31,577 nucleotides of DNA from Streptomyces sp. NRRL S-31. Lineage in GTDB: Bacteria > Actinomycetota > Actinomycetes > Streptomycetales > Streptomycetaceae. The notes under the pieces were generated by a model that saw only the letters and a list, made by a program, of their open reading frames with translations, ran no database searches and was not told the origin of the DNA. The position numbers were made by a program, and so were the translations under genes. The first letter of the stretch is position 1. Each line of letters starts with the position of its first letter. The DNA is taken from positions 1 through 31,577 of the forward strand of contig NZ_JOCB01000098.1 in NCBI RefSeq assembly GCF_000718775.1. Direction: 5' to 3'. Positions 1 to 8,226 of this stretch are shown piece after piece.

Positions 1-76
1 CATCAAGATCAGGCCACTCCATCCCGGTCAGGAACTTCAGCAGATTCCCCAACGGCGACCCAGGCGACAGATCCAC
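1..76 (-). CDS. N-terminus of a WXG/polymorphic-toxin-like protein (partial, runs off left edge)
   Basis: Only the first 25 codons are inside the window. Reading leftward from a GTG at 76-74, the peptide begins VDLSPGSPLGNLLKF and continues with FLTGMEWPDLD. An in-frame TAG lies two codons upstream and a GGGAG-like ribosome site about 12 bases upstream, which fixes the start. The hydrophobic stretch followed by GMxWPxxD resembles the opening of the WXG100-like N-terminal domain found on large actinobacterial polymorphic toxins and CpnT-type proteins. That match is a short recalled pattern, not a full domain. The rest of the gene, including any toxin domain, lies outside the window, so function is inferred only weakly. 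Confidence 0.42.
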   Translation of the reverse strand, partial: MDLSPGSPLGNLLKFLTGMEWPDLD

Positions 77-397
77 TACCTACCCACACTCCCACGACTC
101 ACTACGCCCGCACCCCGGTGGACCCGACCGGGGCACGACCACCGCGCGGCACCCGCCCCACCGGACCAGAACGCGACAGCCTGGCCGGGCCATGAGGAAA
201 GGCTCCCAACGGCAGCACGAGACGCGCGGCCCGCGCCCACGCCCAGGGCACACGAGCACACGCCGGAAACTGTCACATCATGAATACGGAAACGGCACAG
301 CGAACGGTTCACCGGGTTCGACCCCGAAGTGGCCAGGCGGCGTTCCCGCCACCGCCTGCCGCGCAGGGGATCGGGGCAGGCCACAGAAGATGACCTG
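77..397. other. Intergenic region between the partial left gene and nhaA-dsbA
   Basis: These 321 bases contain no open frame with convincing codon use or a ribosome site. The part nearest position 76 must hold the promoter of the leftward partial gene, but I see no clear -35/-10 pair. The part nearest 398 is the 3' flank of the nhaA-dsbA gene; no strong hairpin was found there. Confidence 0.5.
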
Positions 398-2278
398 TCA
401 GTGCCCGGCGAGCGCCGCCCTGTCCCGGGCGGCCCGCACCGCCGCCGAGAGGCTCGCGATGTCGTAGGCCCCGTGGTATCGGCGCCCGTTCACGAAGAAG
501 GTGGGCGTCCCCGCCACCTGACTGAGGTCCGCCGACTCCACGTCCTCCGCGATGCGCGCCAGCACCCCGGGATGCCGCAGGTCCCGCTCGAAGCGCTCCA
601 CGTCCAGGCCGATGTCCCCGGCGTACTCGCGCAGGTGGTCGAAGCGCAGCGCGCCCTGGTGGCTCAGCAGCAGGTCGTGCATGTCCCAGTAGTGCCCCTG
701 CGCACCCGCCGCCTCCGCGCCCTGTGCCGCCAGCTGCGCATGCGGGTGGATGTCCCTGAGCGGCAGATGCCGCCACACGTACCGCACGTCTCCGCAGCCG
801 CGGAGAAGCTCACGGACGACCGGCTCGGCCAGCCCGCAGTACGGGCACTCGTAGTCGCCGTACTCCACGATCGTCACCGGCGCGTGCCGCGGTCCGCGTA
901 CGCGGTCCTTGTCGGGATCCACCGCAACCGCCAGGTCGACGACCGTCTCCGCGTCGCCCAGCAGCGCCCGCTGCCGCAGCCCGCTCGGCAGCGCGGCGAC
1001 GAGCCCGCCGACGAGCCGGCTGGTCAGGAAGGAGCAGACCAGCGCGCTCAGGATGCCGATCTTGGCGTCCTGGAGCAGGTCGCCCTCGAAGGCGAGCGTC
1101 GCGATGAGGAGGGAGACGGTGAAGCCCGTCCCGGCGACGGCCCCGCCCGCCGTCACCGCTCCCCACCCGACGGGCGGGCGGATCCTGCCGCGGCTCGCCA
1201 CGTACGTCAGCACGGACGCCCCGACGATCCCCAGCGGCTTGCCGAGGACGAACGCGACGAGGATGCCCAGGGTGACGGGCGAGGTGAACGCGTGACCCAG
1301 CTCGCCGGCGCCGAGTGGAATGCCGGCGTTGGCCAGGGCGAACAGCGGCACGATGACATAGCTCGTCCACGGGTGGAACAGGCCCTGCAACCGGTCGTTC
1401 GGGGAGATCGCCGACGCGATGCCGACCCGTACCGACCGCTCCAGCTCGGGCGTGGGCTGTTCACGGAACAGGCGGAACAGGCCGGTGGCGTGTTCGAGGT
1501 CGGCGCGCGCCGCCGGGTAGGCGTACGTCAGCAGACCCATGGCGAGGCCGACGACCACCGGATCCACCCGCGATTTGAGCAGCGCGCCCCAGGCCACCAG
1601 GGCCAGCAGCGCGTACACGGGCCCCCTGCGCACACCGAGCCTGCGCAGCAGCAGGACGATGCCGAGCACGCCGAGCGCGGCCAGCAGCGCCGGCACGACG
1701 ACCCGTTCGCTGTAGGCGACCGTGATGACGCCCAGGGCGACGAAGTCGTCGACGACGGTGATCGTGAGCAGAAAGGCCCGCAGCCCGCTCGGCATGCGCC
1801 CGCCGGTGACGGCCAGCACGCCGAGGGCCAGGGCGGTGTCCGTGGACATGGCCGCCCCCCAGCCGTGCACCGAGGGATGCCCCGCGTTGACCGCGAGGTA
1901 GACGGCGACGGGCACCAGCATGCCGGTGACCCCCGCGGCGAGCGGCAGGATGAGCCGGCGGCGGTCCCGCAGCTCGCCCATGTCGAACTCGCGGCGCGCC
2001 TCCAGCCCGGCGACGAAGAAGAACAACGTCATCAGCCCGCTGTTGACCCACTCGCGCAGGGAGAGCGACAACCGGTGGGTGCCGGCCCCGACATACAGCC
2101 GTGTGTCCCAGAACACCGCGTACGTGTGCGCGGCGAGGTTGGCCCACACGATCGCGGCGAGCGCCGTGGCGGCCAGGACGGCCGCGCCGCCGGTCTCGGT
2201 GCGCAGGAAATCCCGCAACGGCGACGGAGAAGCGCCGCGCCGGCTCTGGCCCGTGTAGGGGCCGGGGGAGCATTCCAT
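398..2278 (-). CDS. nhaA: NhaA Na+/H+ antiporter fused to a C-terminal DsbA-like thioredoxin domain
   Basis: The 626-residue protein joins a membrane antiporter (about residues 20-420) to a soluble thioredoxin-fold oxidoreductase (about 445-626). The NhaA half starts with [14 protein letters not shown], has many hydrophobic segments, and shows the ion-site signatures [12 protein letters not shown] (Asp147), [11 protein letters not shown] (Asp177/178) and VLGKPLGI with the conserved Lys. The tail has [11 protein letters not shown] with a CPYC redox pair at Cys478/Cys481, and the cis-Pro loop [10 protein letters not shown]. This architecture is known in actinobacteria. NhaA exchanges Na+ for H+ at the cytoplasmic membrane; the role of the fused redox domain is not established. 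I chose the ATG at 2278 because in-frame codons upstream read as low-complexity non-protein sequence, although its ribosome site is weak. A sigma-R-like promoter lies upstream at 2429-2454. Confidence 0.9.
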   Translation of the reverse strand: MECSPGPYTGQSRRGASPSPLRDFLRTETGGAAVLAATALAAIVWANLAAHTYAVFWDTRLYVGAGTHRLSLSLREWVNSGLMTLFFFVAGLEARREFDMGELRDRRRLILPLAAGVTGMLVPVAVYLAVNAGHPSVHGWGAAMSTDTALALGVLAVTGGRMPSGLRAFLLTITVVDDFVALGVITVAYSERVVVPALLAALGVLGIVLLLRRLGVRRGPVYALLALVAWGALLKSRVDPVVVGLAMGLLTYAYPAARADLEHATGLFRLFREQPTPELERSVRVGIASAISPNDRLQGLFHPWTSYVIVPLFALANAGIPLGAGELGHAFTSPVTLGILVAFVLGKPLGIVGASVLTYVASRGRIRPPVGWGAVTAGGAVAGTGFTVSLLIATLAFEGDLLQDAKIGILSALVCSFLTSRLVGGLVAALPSGLRQRALLGDAETVVDLAVAVDPDKDRVRGPRHAPVTIVEYGDYECPYCGLAEPVVRELLRGCGDVRYVWRHLPLRDIHPHAQLAAQGAEAAGAQGHYWDMHDLLLSHQGALRFDHLREYAGDIGLDVERFERDLRHPGVLARIAEDVESADLSQVAGTPTFFVNGRRYHGAYDIASLSAAVRAARDRAALAGH

Positions 2279-2428
2279 GCTCAGCCGCCCGCCGGCCCGC
2301 GCCGCCCGAGGGGGGCTTCGCCGAGCAGGCCGACACCACCGCCCTCTTCCGGCCGGTCGGCAGGCGTGGGGAACGTGTGCATTGCCACCTCGCGTCGGGT
2401 GTCGTGTGCGGAGCTTCCTCGCTGACGC

Positions 2429-2454
2429 AACAGCGGCGAGCCGGTGTTCATTCC
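2429..2454 (-). promoter_or_regulatory. Sigma-R-type promoter for nhaA-dsbA
   Basis: On the minus strand the sequence reads GGAAT (2454-2450), exactly 18 bases, then GTT (2431-2429). This is the spacing and sequence of Streptomyces thiol-stress sigma-R promoters. Transcription would start near 2422, giving a leader of about 145 bases before the ATG at 2278. A CPYC redox domain in the downstream protein fits a thiol-stress promoter. Confidence 0.55.
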
Positions 2455-2508
2455 GGGCACCTCGCGGGGCCTTGCGGCCTCCCCTGGCCAGGAGCGGGGC
2501 GGGGGAGT

Positions 2509-2542
2509 ACGGTGCTAATGACCAATTGGTCATTAGCACCGT
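2509..2542. promoter_or_regulatory. 34-bp perfect palindrome, probable repressor operator
   Basis: Positions 2509-2542 form an uninterrupted perfect palindrome whose core is TAATGACC (2516-2523), AATT, GGTCATTA (2528-2535). It sits 36 bases before the monooxygenase ATG and in the divergent region shared with nhaA-dsbA. The same core with a different 4-base centre recurs at 8173-8192. A dimeric repressor, possibly the nearby TetR protein (4229-4861), is the likely ligand; that assignment is inference. Confidence 0.75.
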
Positions 2543-2578
2543 CAGTGCGGCACACGTATCCCCGACGATCGAGGCGAC

Positions 2579-4090
2579 ATGTCTGATACCGGTACGACAC
2601 CTGGGCGCGACGCGGACCATCCCGTGGTCATCGTGGGCGGCGGCCCCGTCGGTTTATGGACCGCTCATGAGCTGGCTCTCGCGGGCGTCCCCGCAGTGGT
2701 TCTGGAAGGGGCCGTGCGGCGCAGCCCGCATTCCAAGGCGCTCGGTCTGCATCCCCGTACGGTGGAGGTGCTGGCCATGCGGGGCCGGCACGAGGAGATC
2801 CTGGCCGAGGGCCGTCGCATGCCCAGCTGGCACTTCGGCATGCTGGACGACCGTCTGGACTTCGGCGCGCTGCCCACGGCCTTCCCCTTCATGGTGGCCT
2901 ATCCCCAGTCGGCCGTGGAGGTGCTGCTGGAGCGGTACGCGGTAGAGCTGGGCGCGGAGGTCCGGCGCGGACACGAGGTGGTCTCCCTCGTCCAGGACGA
3001 CGCGGCCGTCACCCTGGGTGTGCGCGGCCCCGAGGGTCCGTACGAGCTGACCGCCCGGTACGTCGTGGGCGCCGACGGTTCGCGCAGCACCGTGCGCAAG
3101 CAGGCGGGCATCGGGTTTCCCGGAGCCGGGACATCGGCCTATGGGTATCTCGGGGAAGTGGTGCTCGACAGCCCGCCGAGCACTCCGGGGTTCGCGGCGC
3201 TCAACGAGGCCGGCCGCCTGCTGATCGTGCCGCTGCCCGACGGCAGGTACCGGGTCACCGGCTACGACCCGCTCAACCAGCATCGCGAACCGCTGACCAT
3301 GGACGAACTGAGGGACGCCGCACGGCGGATCGCGGACACCGACTTCGGTATGCGCGACCCCTCCTGGCTGACGCGGTTCGGCAACGCGACCCGGGTGGCC
3401 GCGGCCTACCGCGCGGGCCGGGTGCTTTTGGCCGGCGACGCGGCACACATCCACTTCCCGGCCGGCGGCGTCGGCCTCAACGTCGGGCTCCAGGACGCCA
3501 TGAACCTCGGCTGGAAACTCGCCGCCGTGGTGCAGGGCCGGGCCGGCGCGGACCTGTTGGACACCTATCACACGGAGCGGCACCCGGTGGGGGAGGAACT
3601 GGCCGAACACACACTGGCGCAGAGCGCTCTGATCACCGGCCTCACTCCCGACGTCACCGCGCTGCGGACCCTGCTGAGCGACGCCATCGCACACGAGCCC
3701 CGCTTCTCCCGCATGCTGGCCGGCAAGCTCTCGGGCATCGACACCTCCTACGACCCCGCGGACCCCGGCGCCCATCCGCTCACCGGCACCCGGGCCTACG
3801 ATCCGGAAGGCCAAGGCATCCTGCCGATGCTGCGCGACGGACGAGCGGTCCTGCTGGACATGTGCGGCACCGCGGCCACCGGCCCGGCGGCCGAGCGGGC
3901 GGCGGCGGTCGGCGTGCCGGTACGGCCCAGCCGGCTGTCGGCCACGGGCGGACGAGCGTGGGCCGGTGTCACGGCGGCGCTGCTGCGGCCCGACGGACAC
4001 GTGGGGTGGGCGACCGAACAGCCCGCCCGCTCACCGGAGTTCACCGCGGACATCGTCAAAGCCCTGGAGACGCTGCCGGCGCGCTTCTGA
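2579..4090 (+). CDS. Group A FAD-dependent aromatic monooxygenase
   Basis: This 503-residue protein has the three fingerprints of class A flavoprotein monooxygenases. The FAD Rossmann motif [14 protein letters not shown] is near residue 17. The DG motif [17 protein letters not shown] is near 160-176. The GD motif [16 protein letters not shown], followed by [18 protein letters not shown], is near 280-315. A thioredoxin-like C-terminal segment follows, as in the larger hydroxylases of the PgaE/MhpA/rifampicin-monooxygenase type. Such enzymes use NAD(P)H and O2 to hydroxylate aromatic substrates. The ATG at 2579 follows a GAGG site by 4 bases. The gene is preceded by the palindrome at 2509-2542 and converges with a tetR gene, an arrangement common for inducible detoxification. 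The substrate cannot be told, and a role in the polyketide pathway 6 kb away is possible but unsupported. Confidence 0.88.
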   Translation: MSDTGTTPGRDADHPVVIVGGGPVGLWTAHELALAGVPAVVLEGAVRRSPHSKALGLHPRTVEVLAMRGRHEEILAEGRRMPSWHFGMLDDRLDFGALPTAFPFMVAYPQSAVEVLLERYAVELGAEVRRGHEVVSLVQDDAAVTLGVRGPEGPYELTARYVVGADGSRSTVRKQAGIGFPGAGTSAYGYLGEVVLDSPPSTPGFAALNEAGRLLIVPLPDGRYRVTGYDPLNQHREPLTMDELRDAARRIADTDFGMRDPSWLTRFGNATRVAAAYRAGRVLLAGDAAHIHFPAGGVGLNVGLQDAMNLGWKLAAVVQGRAGADLLDTYHTERHPVGEELAEHTLAQSALITGLTPDVTALRTLLSDAIAHEPRFSRMLAGKLSGIDTSYDPADPGAHPLTGTRAYDPEGQGILPMLRDGRAVLLDMCGTAATGPAAERAAAVGVPVRPSRLSATGGRAWAGVTAALLRPDGHVGWATEQPARSPEFTADIVKALETLPARF

Positions 4091-4170
4091 CGAGCGGGCC
4101 GGCCAGGCCGGGCGCGGCGGACGCGTTCGTTCGCCGTGCTTCCGGACGGCACCGCCGCCACGAGCGCGCG

Positions 4171-4201
4171 CCGGCCCCGTGCGCCGGGCGCACGGGGCCG
4201 G
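4171..4201. terminator. Strong bidirectional terminator hairpin
   Basis: A 13-bp perfectly paired GC-rich stem (4171-4183 with 4189-4201) encloses a 5-base loop. It lies between the convergent monooxygenase and tetR genes, so it can stop both transcripts. Confidence 0.75.
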
Positions 4202-4228
4202 TCCACTTCCCCAGCACCCGCGAGGCCG

Positions 4229-4861
4229 CTACCGGGCCTCTCTCCCGCCTGCCGGGGCCGTGGTCAGGGCTCCCTGACGGAGCACGGCTTCCAGGGAGGC
4301 CGTGAGGTCCTCGGTCAGGCGTTCCGCGCTCATCTCGGCCAGGGCTCCCGCTCGCAGGACGTACCGGCTGAAGGTGACGCCGACGAGCAGCGCGGCGACG
4401 AAGGGCAACCGGTGCCGCACTTCGTAGTCGTCCAGAAGCCGCCGGTAGACCTCGGTGGTGCGTTCCTGCATCGCCACGTAGAGGGCGGCGGCGCCGACCT
4501 CGTCGCCGGCGGCACTGCGCAGCAGCGCCACGAAGGGGTCGGTGCCGCTCGACGCCTCCATGCGGCGCACGTACTCCCGCGCGATGCGGGCGGCGAGCGG
4601 CTCCTGGGAGTCCCCGGCGAGCGCGTCGACGTCCCGGGTGCCCGGAACGGCCGCCAGGAACAGGCTTTCCTTGCTGCCGAAGTGGCGCAGCACGGAGCCG
4701 TGGGTGACACCGGCGCGCCGGGCGATGTCGCGCAGTGTGGCCCGGTGGTAGCCGCGCTCGGCGAAGGCCCTCGCAGCGGCGTCCAGGATGGCCTGACGAT
4801 GCAGTTCCGGGTTGCGGACCCGGCGGGACGCCGGAGGCGGAGGGGTGTCGGATGTGGCCAT
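4229..4861 (-). CDS. TetR-family transcriptional regulator
   Basis: The 210-residue protein has a typical TetR N-terminal DNA-binding domain at about residues 18-65: ILDAAARAFAERGYHRATL, then RDIARRAGVTHGSVLRHF, then GSKESLF. The remaining 140 residues are a helical ligand/dimerisation domain without recognisable specificity. The ATG at 4861 has only a poor ribosome site. The gene converges on the flavin monooxygenase and shares its terminator. It is the only TetR protein visible here and therefore the best candidate to bind the TAATGACC-N4-GGTCATTA palindromes at 2509 and 8173. That is inference: its own upstream region does not contain the motif. Confidence 0.9.
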   Translation of the reverse strand: MATSDTPPPPASRRVRNPELHRQAILDAAARAFAERGYHRATLRDIARRAGVTHGSVLRHFGSKESLFLAAVPGTRDVDALAGDSQEPLAARIAREYVRRMEASSGTDPFVALLRSAAGDEVGAAALYVAMQERTTEVYRRLLDDYEVRHRLPFVAALLVGVTFSRYVLRAGALAEMSAERLTEDLTASLEAVLRQGALTTAPAGGREAR

Positions 4862-5164
4862 GGGCCGAGCCTACCGCCGGAGTCGTACCGCCGGCCCGGT
4901 CCGCTTCCCCCGGGACTCCACGACGGTGCGCCCGCCGTACGGATCACCGCGGCGGCGTCGTCCGTACGCCCTGCGAGGGGTGAGCGGATACGGGAGAGGT
5001 TCCTTCGCAGGGGAGGGCTGACCCGCGATCAGCTCGCCCGCGTGCCGGCCCAAGTCCTCGGCGCCGAAGCCGATCGCCGCCCGCGGACGTGTACGGACGG
5101 GCCCATGACGAGTTCGTGGACGCGCGGGCCGGTAGGTGTGACGGGCGGTGCCCTCGGTCCGCCG
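4862..5164. promoter_or_regulatory. tetR upstream region with an inverted repeat
   Basis: These 303 bases lie upstream of the leftward tetR gene and downstream of rclA; I find no gene. The one notable structure is an inverted repeat CGTACGGA (4936-4943) and TCCGTACG (4961-4968), 17 bases apart. It could be an autoregulatory site for the TetR protein, but it does not resemble the palindrome at 2509. No clear terminator for rclA was found. Confidence 0.35.
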
Positions 5165-6541
5165 CTATCGACGCACGGCGCCCAGCACCTCGTTGAACGC
5201 CTCGGTCGAGCTGGGGTGGGTGTAGATGGTGTCGCGCAGTTCACTCGCCGTCACGCCGTGCCGCATGGCCAGGGCGACCGTGTTGACCAGCTCCTGCGAG
5301 TCGACGCTCAGCAGAGCGGCGCCGAGGATCCGGTCGGTGGCGGCGTCGATCACGAACTTCATCAGACCGCGGGTCTCGCCGACGATCTTCGCGCGGGGCA
5401 TGGCGGCGATCTGCGCCACCGGCTTGGCGGCGACGCGCACGTCGTGGCCGCGCTCGCGTGCCTCGCGCTCGGTCAGGCCCACCCGGGACAGCGGCGGCGT
5501 GGTGAAGAGGGTGTACGGGACAGCCTCGCGGTCGGCCGTCGTGCGGGCCCCCGAGCCGAGCAGCTGGTCGGCGACGATCCGGCTGTCGTCGAGGGAGATG
5601 TAGGTGAACTGCGGGCCGCCGTTGACGTCCCCGACCGCGAAGATGTGCGGCCGGCTGGAGCGCAGGTGTTCGTCCACCTCGATTGCGCCCCGCTCCGTGG
5701 TCCGCACCCCCGCGACCTCCAGGTCCAGCCCCGCCGTCGCGGGCCTGCGGCCCGTGGCGACCAGCACCGCCTCCGTGTCGAGGACGTGCTCCTCCCCGGC
5801 GGCCCGATAGCGCACCGAGGCGTGCCCGTCCTCGTCCGTGACCTCCACGACCTCGGCGTCCGTGACGAAGGTGACGCCCTCGTCGCGGAGCGTGCCGACC
5901 GTCGCCTCCGCCACGTCGGCGTCCTCCCGGGGCAGCAGCCGGGGCCCGGCCTCCAGCACCGTCACCCGCGACCCGAACCGCGCGTACATGCCCGCGAACT
6001 CGAGACCCAGGTAGCCCCCGCCGACGACGACCAGGCGCTCGGGAAGTCCCTCGGCCCGGATCAGGTCGGTGCTGGTGCGCAGGTGGGCGCTGGACCGCAG
6101 GCCGGGGATGTCCGGCAGGACGGGCTCGGCGCCGGTGTTCACGACGATCACCGGGGCGGTGACGACCAGCCGGTCGGAGCCGGCGCTCACCTCGACCGAC
6201 TTCTCGTCGAGGAAGCGCGCCCTGCCGGTGAGCACCGTGACCGAGTCGATGTCGTCGAGCATGGCGAAGTTGCGGTCCCGCAGCGCGTCGGTCAGCGTCG
6301 TGGTCGCGCTGACGGCCGCGAGCAGGCTGTCCTGCGCCGGCTCGCCCGGGCGCCGGGACTGCGCGTGGTGGATGAGGGCCTTCGTCGGCACACACCCGAT
6401 GTTGATGCAGGTGCCGCCGTACATCTGCGCGGACTGCTCGACCAGGGCGACCCGGCGCCCGGCGGCACCCATCCGCGCGGCCAGCGTCTTGCCGCCCTTG
6501 CCGAAACCGATGACGAGGAGATCTACGTGCAGGGATTCCAT
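5165..6541 (-). CDS. rclA: RclA-like FAD-dependent pyridine nucleotide-disulfide oxidoreductase
   Basis: This is a class I flavoprotein disulfide reductase of 458 residues. It has the N-terminal FAD site LLVIGFGKGGKTLAARMG, the redox disulfide YGGTCINIGCVPTKALIH (Cys45 and Cys50), the NAD(P)H site VVVGGGYLGLEFAGMYARF, the second FAD motif FAVGDVNGGPQFTYISLDD and the C-terminal YTHPSSTEAF. The GFGKGGKTLA opening, the MYGGTCINIGC block and FTYISLDD match E. coli RclA better than mercuric reductase or lipoamide dehydrogenase. RclA reduces Cu(II) and protects against reactive chlorine species. The gene is divergent from an RclR-like regulator, exactly as in E. coli, which strengthens the call. 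I prefer the ATG at 6541, which places the FAD motif close to the N-terminus; a TTG at 6577 is in frame upstream. No rclB or rclC neighbour is present. Confidence 0.85.
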   Translation of the reverse strand: MESLHVDLLVIGFGKGGKTLAARMGAAGRRVALVEQSAQMYGGTCINIGCVPTKALIHHAQSRRPGEPAQDSLLAAVSATTTLTDALRDRNFAMLDDIDSVTVLTGRARFLDEKSVEVSAGSDRLVVTAPVIVVNTGAEPVLPDIPGLRSSAHLRTSTDLIRAEGLPERLVVVGGGYLGLEFAGMYARFGSRVTVLEAGPRLLPREDADVAEATVGTLRDEGVTFVTDAEVVEVTDEDGHASVRYRAAGEEHVLDTEAVLVATGRRPATAGLDLEVAGVRTTERGAIEVDEHLRSSRPHIFAVGDVNGGPQFTYISLDDSRIVADQLLGSGARTTADREAVPYTLFTTPPLSRVGLTEREARERGHDVRVAAKPVAQIAAMPRAKIVGETRGLMKFVIDAATDRILGAALLSVDSQELVNTVALAMRHGVTASELRDTIYTHPSSTEAFNEVLGAVRR

Positions 6542-6580
6542 GCCCCTGACCTTGCCGCGCGGATCACGCGATGACAAGGT

Positions 6581-6609
6581 GAGGAAGTCGCAGATTCTGT
6601 CGAGGAAGT
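6581..6609. promoter_or_regulatory. Two GAGGAAGT direct repeats in the rclA-rclR divergent region
   Basis: GAGGAAGT occurs at 6581-6588 and again at 6602-6609, spaced 21 bp start to start (two helical turns), in the 71-bp gap between the divergent rclA and rclR starts. AraC-family regulators often bind direct half-sites about 21 bp apart. The second copy is also the ribosome site of rclR, so the repeat may be coincidental. Confidence 0.3.
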
Positions 6610-6612
6610 ATC

Positions 6613-7614
6613 ATGGACGCCCTCAGTCGCCTTATCCGCCTGGCCCGTCTGCGGGGCAGCGTCGATCTCCGCTGCCTCGTCGCCGGCCGCTACACCCTGG
6701 ACAACCCCGACGCCGGGCGGGGCCAGGCGCCGTTCCACCTGCTGCTCAGCGGCGCGTGCGACCTCCAGCTGCCCGGGCGGCGCATCGAGGTGGCCGCGGG
6801 CGACATGGTGCTGCTCCCCCGGGGTGCGGCTCACCGGATGCACGCCCGCGGTCCGCGGGCGGCCACGGACGTCGAACGCCGTGACGCCGGCCCGTACACC
6901 CTCGTCACCGACGCGGCGTCCGCGTCCGCCACGCGCGGCGCCCGTGACGGGGAGGAGGGTGGTGGCCCCGGGGCACCCGTGGACCTCTTCTGCGGTCACT
7001 ACACCTGGGAGGCCGGTCCCGGACAGGTCCTGATGGACATGCTTCCCGACGTCGTCCACGTGTCCCTCGCGAGCGGTCCGGACGCCGACGCCGAGGACGC
7101 CGGCAGCGCCGAGTACGACGGCCCGGGGCGCCTCGGCAGGCTGGGGCCGCTCAGCGGCCTCATGCGGGACGAGGCCGCCCGTGCCGCCCCCGGGGCCGAG
7201 GCGGTCCTCGACGCGCTGTGCGATGTCCTGCTGACGCTGGCCCTGCGCGGCACCCCCGGACTCGGCCGGACGCTGTGGCTGGCGTCGGCGCGGGACGTGG
7301 TGCGCACCGTGACCGAGGCGGTGCTCCGCGACCCCGCCCACGACTGGCGCATCGAGGAGTTCGCCGGTCTCGTCTCGATGTCCCGGGCGACCTTCATCCG
7401 CCATTTCGTCCGCGAGACCGGCATGAACCCGGGGGACTTCCTGACCCGGTTGCGCATGCTCCTCGCGGCCGAGATGCTCACGCGCACCGACCGCTCGGTC
7501 GCCGCCGTCGCCGCCGCCGTCGGCTACGCCTCGGAGTCCGCGTTCGGGCGGGCCTTCCGGGTGACCACCGGTGACACGCCGGCCCGGCTGCGCCGTGCGG
7601 CGCGCGCCCGGTGA
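6613..7614 (+). CDS. rclR: RclR-like AraC-family regulator with cupin sensor domain
   Basis: The 333-residue protein opens with MDALSRLIRLARLRGSVDLR, like E. coli RclR, then has a cupin sensor domain (AAGDMVLLPRGAAHRM at about 61-76). Its AraC-type double helix-turn-helix occupies the last 100 residues: EEFAGLVSMSRATFIRHF, and AAVAAAVGYASESAFGRAFR. Hypochlorous acid is sensed in E. coli RclR by Cys21 and Cys89. Here Cys21 is at the identical position, and Cys127 in DLFCGHYTW occupies the place of Cys89 after a longer acidic/glycine-rich insertion. AraC regulators of this type activate the divergent target, here rclA. The ATG at 6613 has an AGGAAG ribosome site 5 bases upstream. Confidence 0.85.
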   Translation: MDALSRLIRLARLRGSVDLRCLVAGRYTLDNPDAGRGQAPFHLLLSGACDLQLPGRRIEVAAGDMVLLPRGAAHRMHARGPRAATDVERRDAGPYTLVTDAASASATRGARDGEEGGGPGAPVDLFCGHYTWEAGPGQVLMDMLPDVVHVSLASGPDADAEDAGSAEYDGPGRLGRLGPLSGLMRDEAARAAPGAEAVLDALCDVLLTLALRGTPGLGRTLWLASARDVVRTVTEAVLRDPAHDWRIEEFAGLVSMSRATFIRHFVRETGMNPGDFLTRLRMLLAAEMLTRTDRSVAAVAAAVGYASESAFGRAFRVTTGDTPARLRRAARAR

Positions 7615-7835
7615 ACCGGGGGCCGCGGCGCCGCCCGGCCTCCCGGCGCGCGGACGGCTGGTACCGTTCGCGGGCCGAGGCGTCGGCTCCCGAGCGGCCC
7701 GGAGGGTGCCGCGCGGTGACGCGGGGACAAACGTGTTCCTCGAACCCCGGCACATATGGCGTCGACGCGCGGGCCGGCCGCTGGGACACCCGGCCGCCCG
7801 GCACCCGGCGGCACCACGCGATCAGCTCGGTCGCC

Positions 7836-7859
7836 CGGCCCGGTCCGCGGTCCGGGCCG
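7836..7859. terminator. Possible terminator between convergent rclR and the 82-codon gene
   Basis: An 8-bp GC stem (CGGCCCGG 7836-7843 with CCGGGCCG 7852-7859) encloses an 8-base loop. It lies in the 280-base gap between two convergent genes. GC-rich inverted repeats are frequent in this background, so confidence is limited. Confidence 0.35.
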
Positions 7860-7894
7860 CGCTGTCTCCCCGCGCGCGTCGACGTGCTCGCCGG

Positions 7895-8143
7895 TCAGCC
7901 GGAAGACGCCAGGAAGGATTCCAGGGTCCGGCTGAGGTTCGTCAGGAACACGTGGCTGTCCCGCAGGTCCGCCAACTCCATCCCGGAGGGGACGGCCTGG
8001 CGCCGGACGCGGTCCTGCTCCCGCAGGTTGTGCTCCAGATCGCGAGCGACCTCCACCCGGTAGCGCAAGGCCACCTCGGAGAGCCGGGAGGGCCCGGACG
8101 CCGCGAAGAGCCCGGAGAATCCGTCGGGATCGGATGCGGACAC
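7895..8143 (-). CDS. Small protein of unknown function (82 aa)
   Basis: I do not recognise this protein. It is highly charged and probably mostly helical: an N-terminal SASDPDGFSGLF segment, a central ALRYRVEVARDLEHNL helix, and a C-terminal RDSHVFLTNLSRTLESFL helix. It has no Cys, no transmembrane segment and no signal peptide. The GTG at 8143 is strongly supported by an AAGGAGGA ribosome site 6 bases upstream; longer in-frame extensions would cross the operator and promoter. It is divergent from trxB. Its promoter carries the TAATGACC-N4-GGTCATTA operator that also precedes the flavin monooxygenase, so it probably belongs to the same small regulon. Confidence 0.7.
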   Translation of the reverse strand: MSASDPDGFSGLFAASGPSRLSEVALRYRVEVARDLEHNLREQDRVRRQAVPSGMELADLRDSHVFLTNLSRTLESFLASSG

Positions 8144-8172
8144 GCCTTCTCCTCCTTCTGAGCGGGCCCATG

Positions 8173-8226
8173 TAATGACCGCCTGGTCATTAGCTGGACG
8201 ATAGCTGTGCCGGACCCGCACGGCAA
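8173..8226 (-). promoter_or_regulatory. Promoter and overlapping operator of the 82-codon gene
   Basis: On the minus strand a TTGCCG -35 (8226-8221), a 17-base spacer and a TATCGT -10 (8203-8198) form a good housekeeping-type promoter. Immediately downstream, covering the expected start point, is TAATGACC (8173-8180), GCCT, GGTCATTA (8185-8192). The core arms are identical to those of the palindrome at 2509-2542. The placement is that of a repressor operator. Confidence 0.65.

Noticed and set aside
329..2425. Long rightward open frame over the nhaA-dsbA gene
   Set aside because: It is antisense to a gene with clear antiporter and CPYC motifs, is rich in Arg/Gly/Ala/Pro, and has no ribosome site or recognisable domain; such frames are expected in very GC-rich DNA.
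4136..6574. Long rightward open frame of over 800 codons
   Set aside because: It runs antisense to tetR and rclA, whose motifs are unambiguous, and shows GC-driven low-complexity composition.
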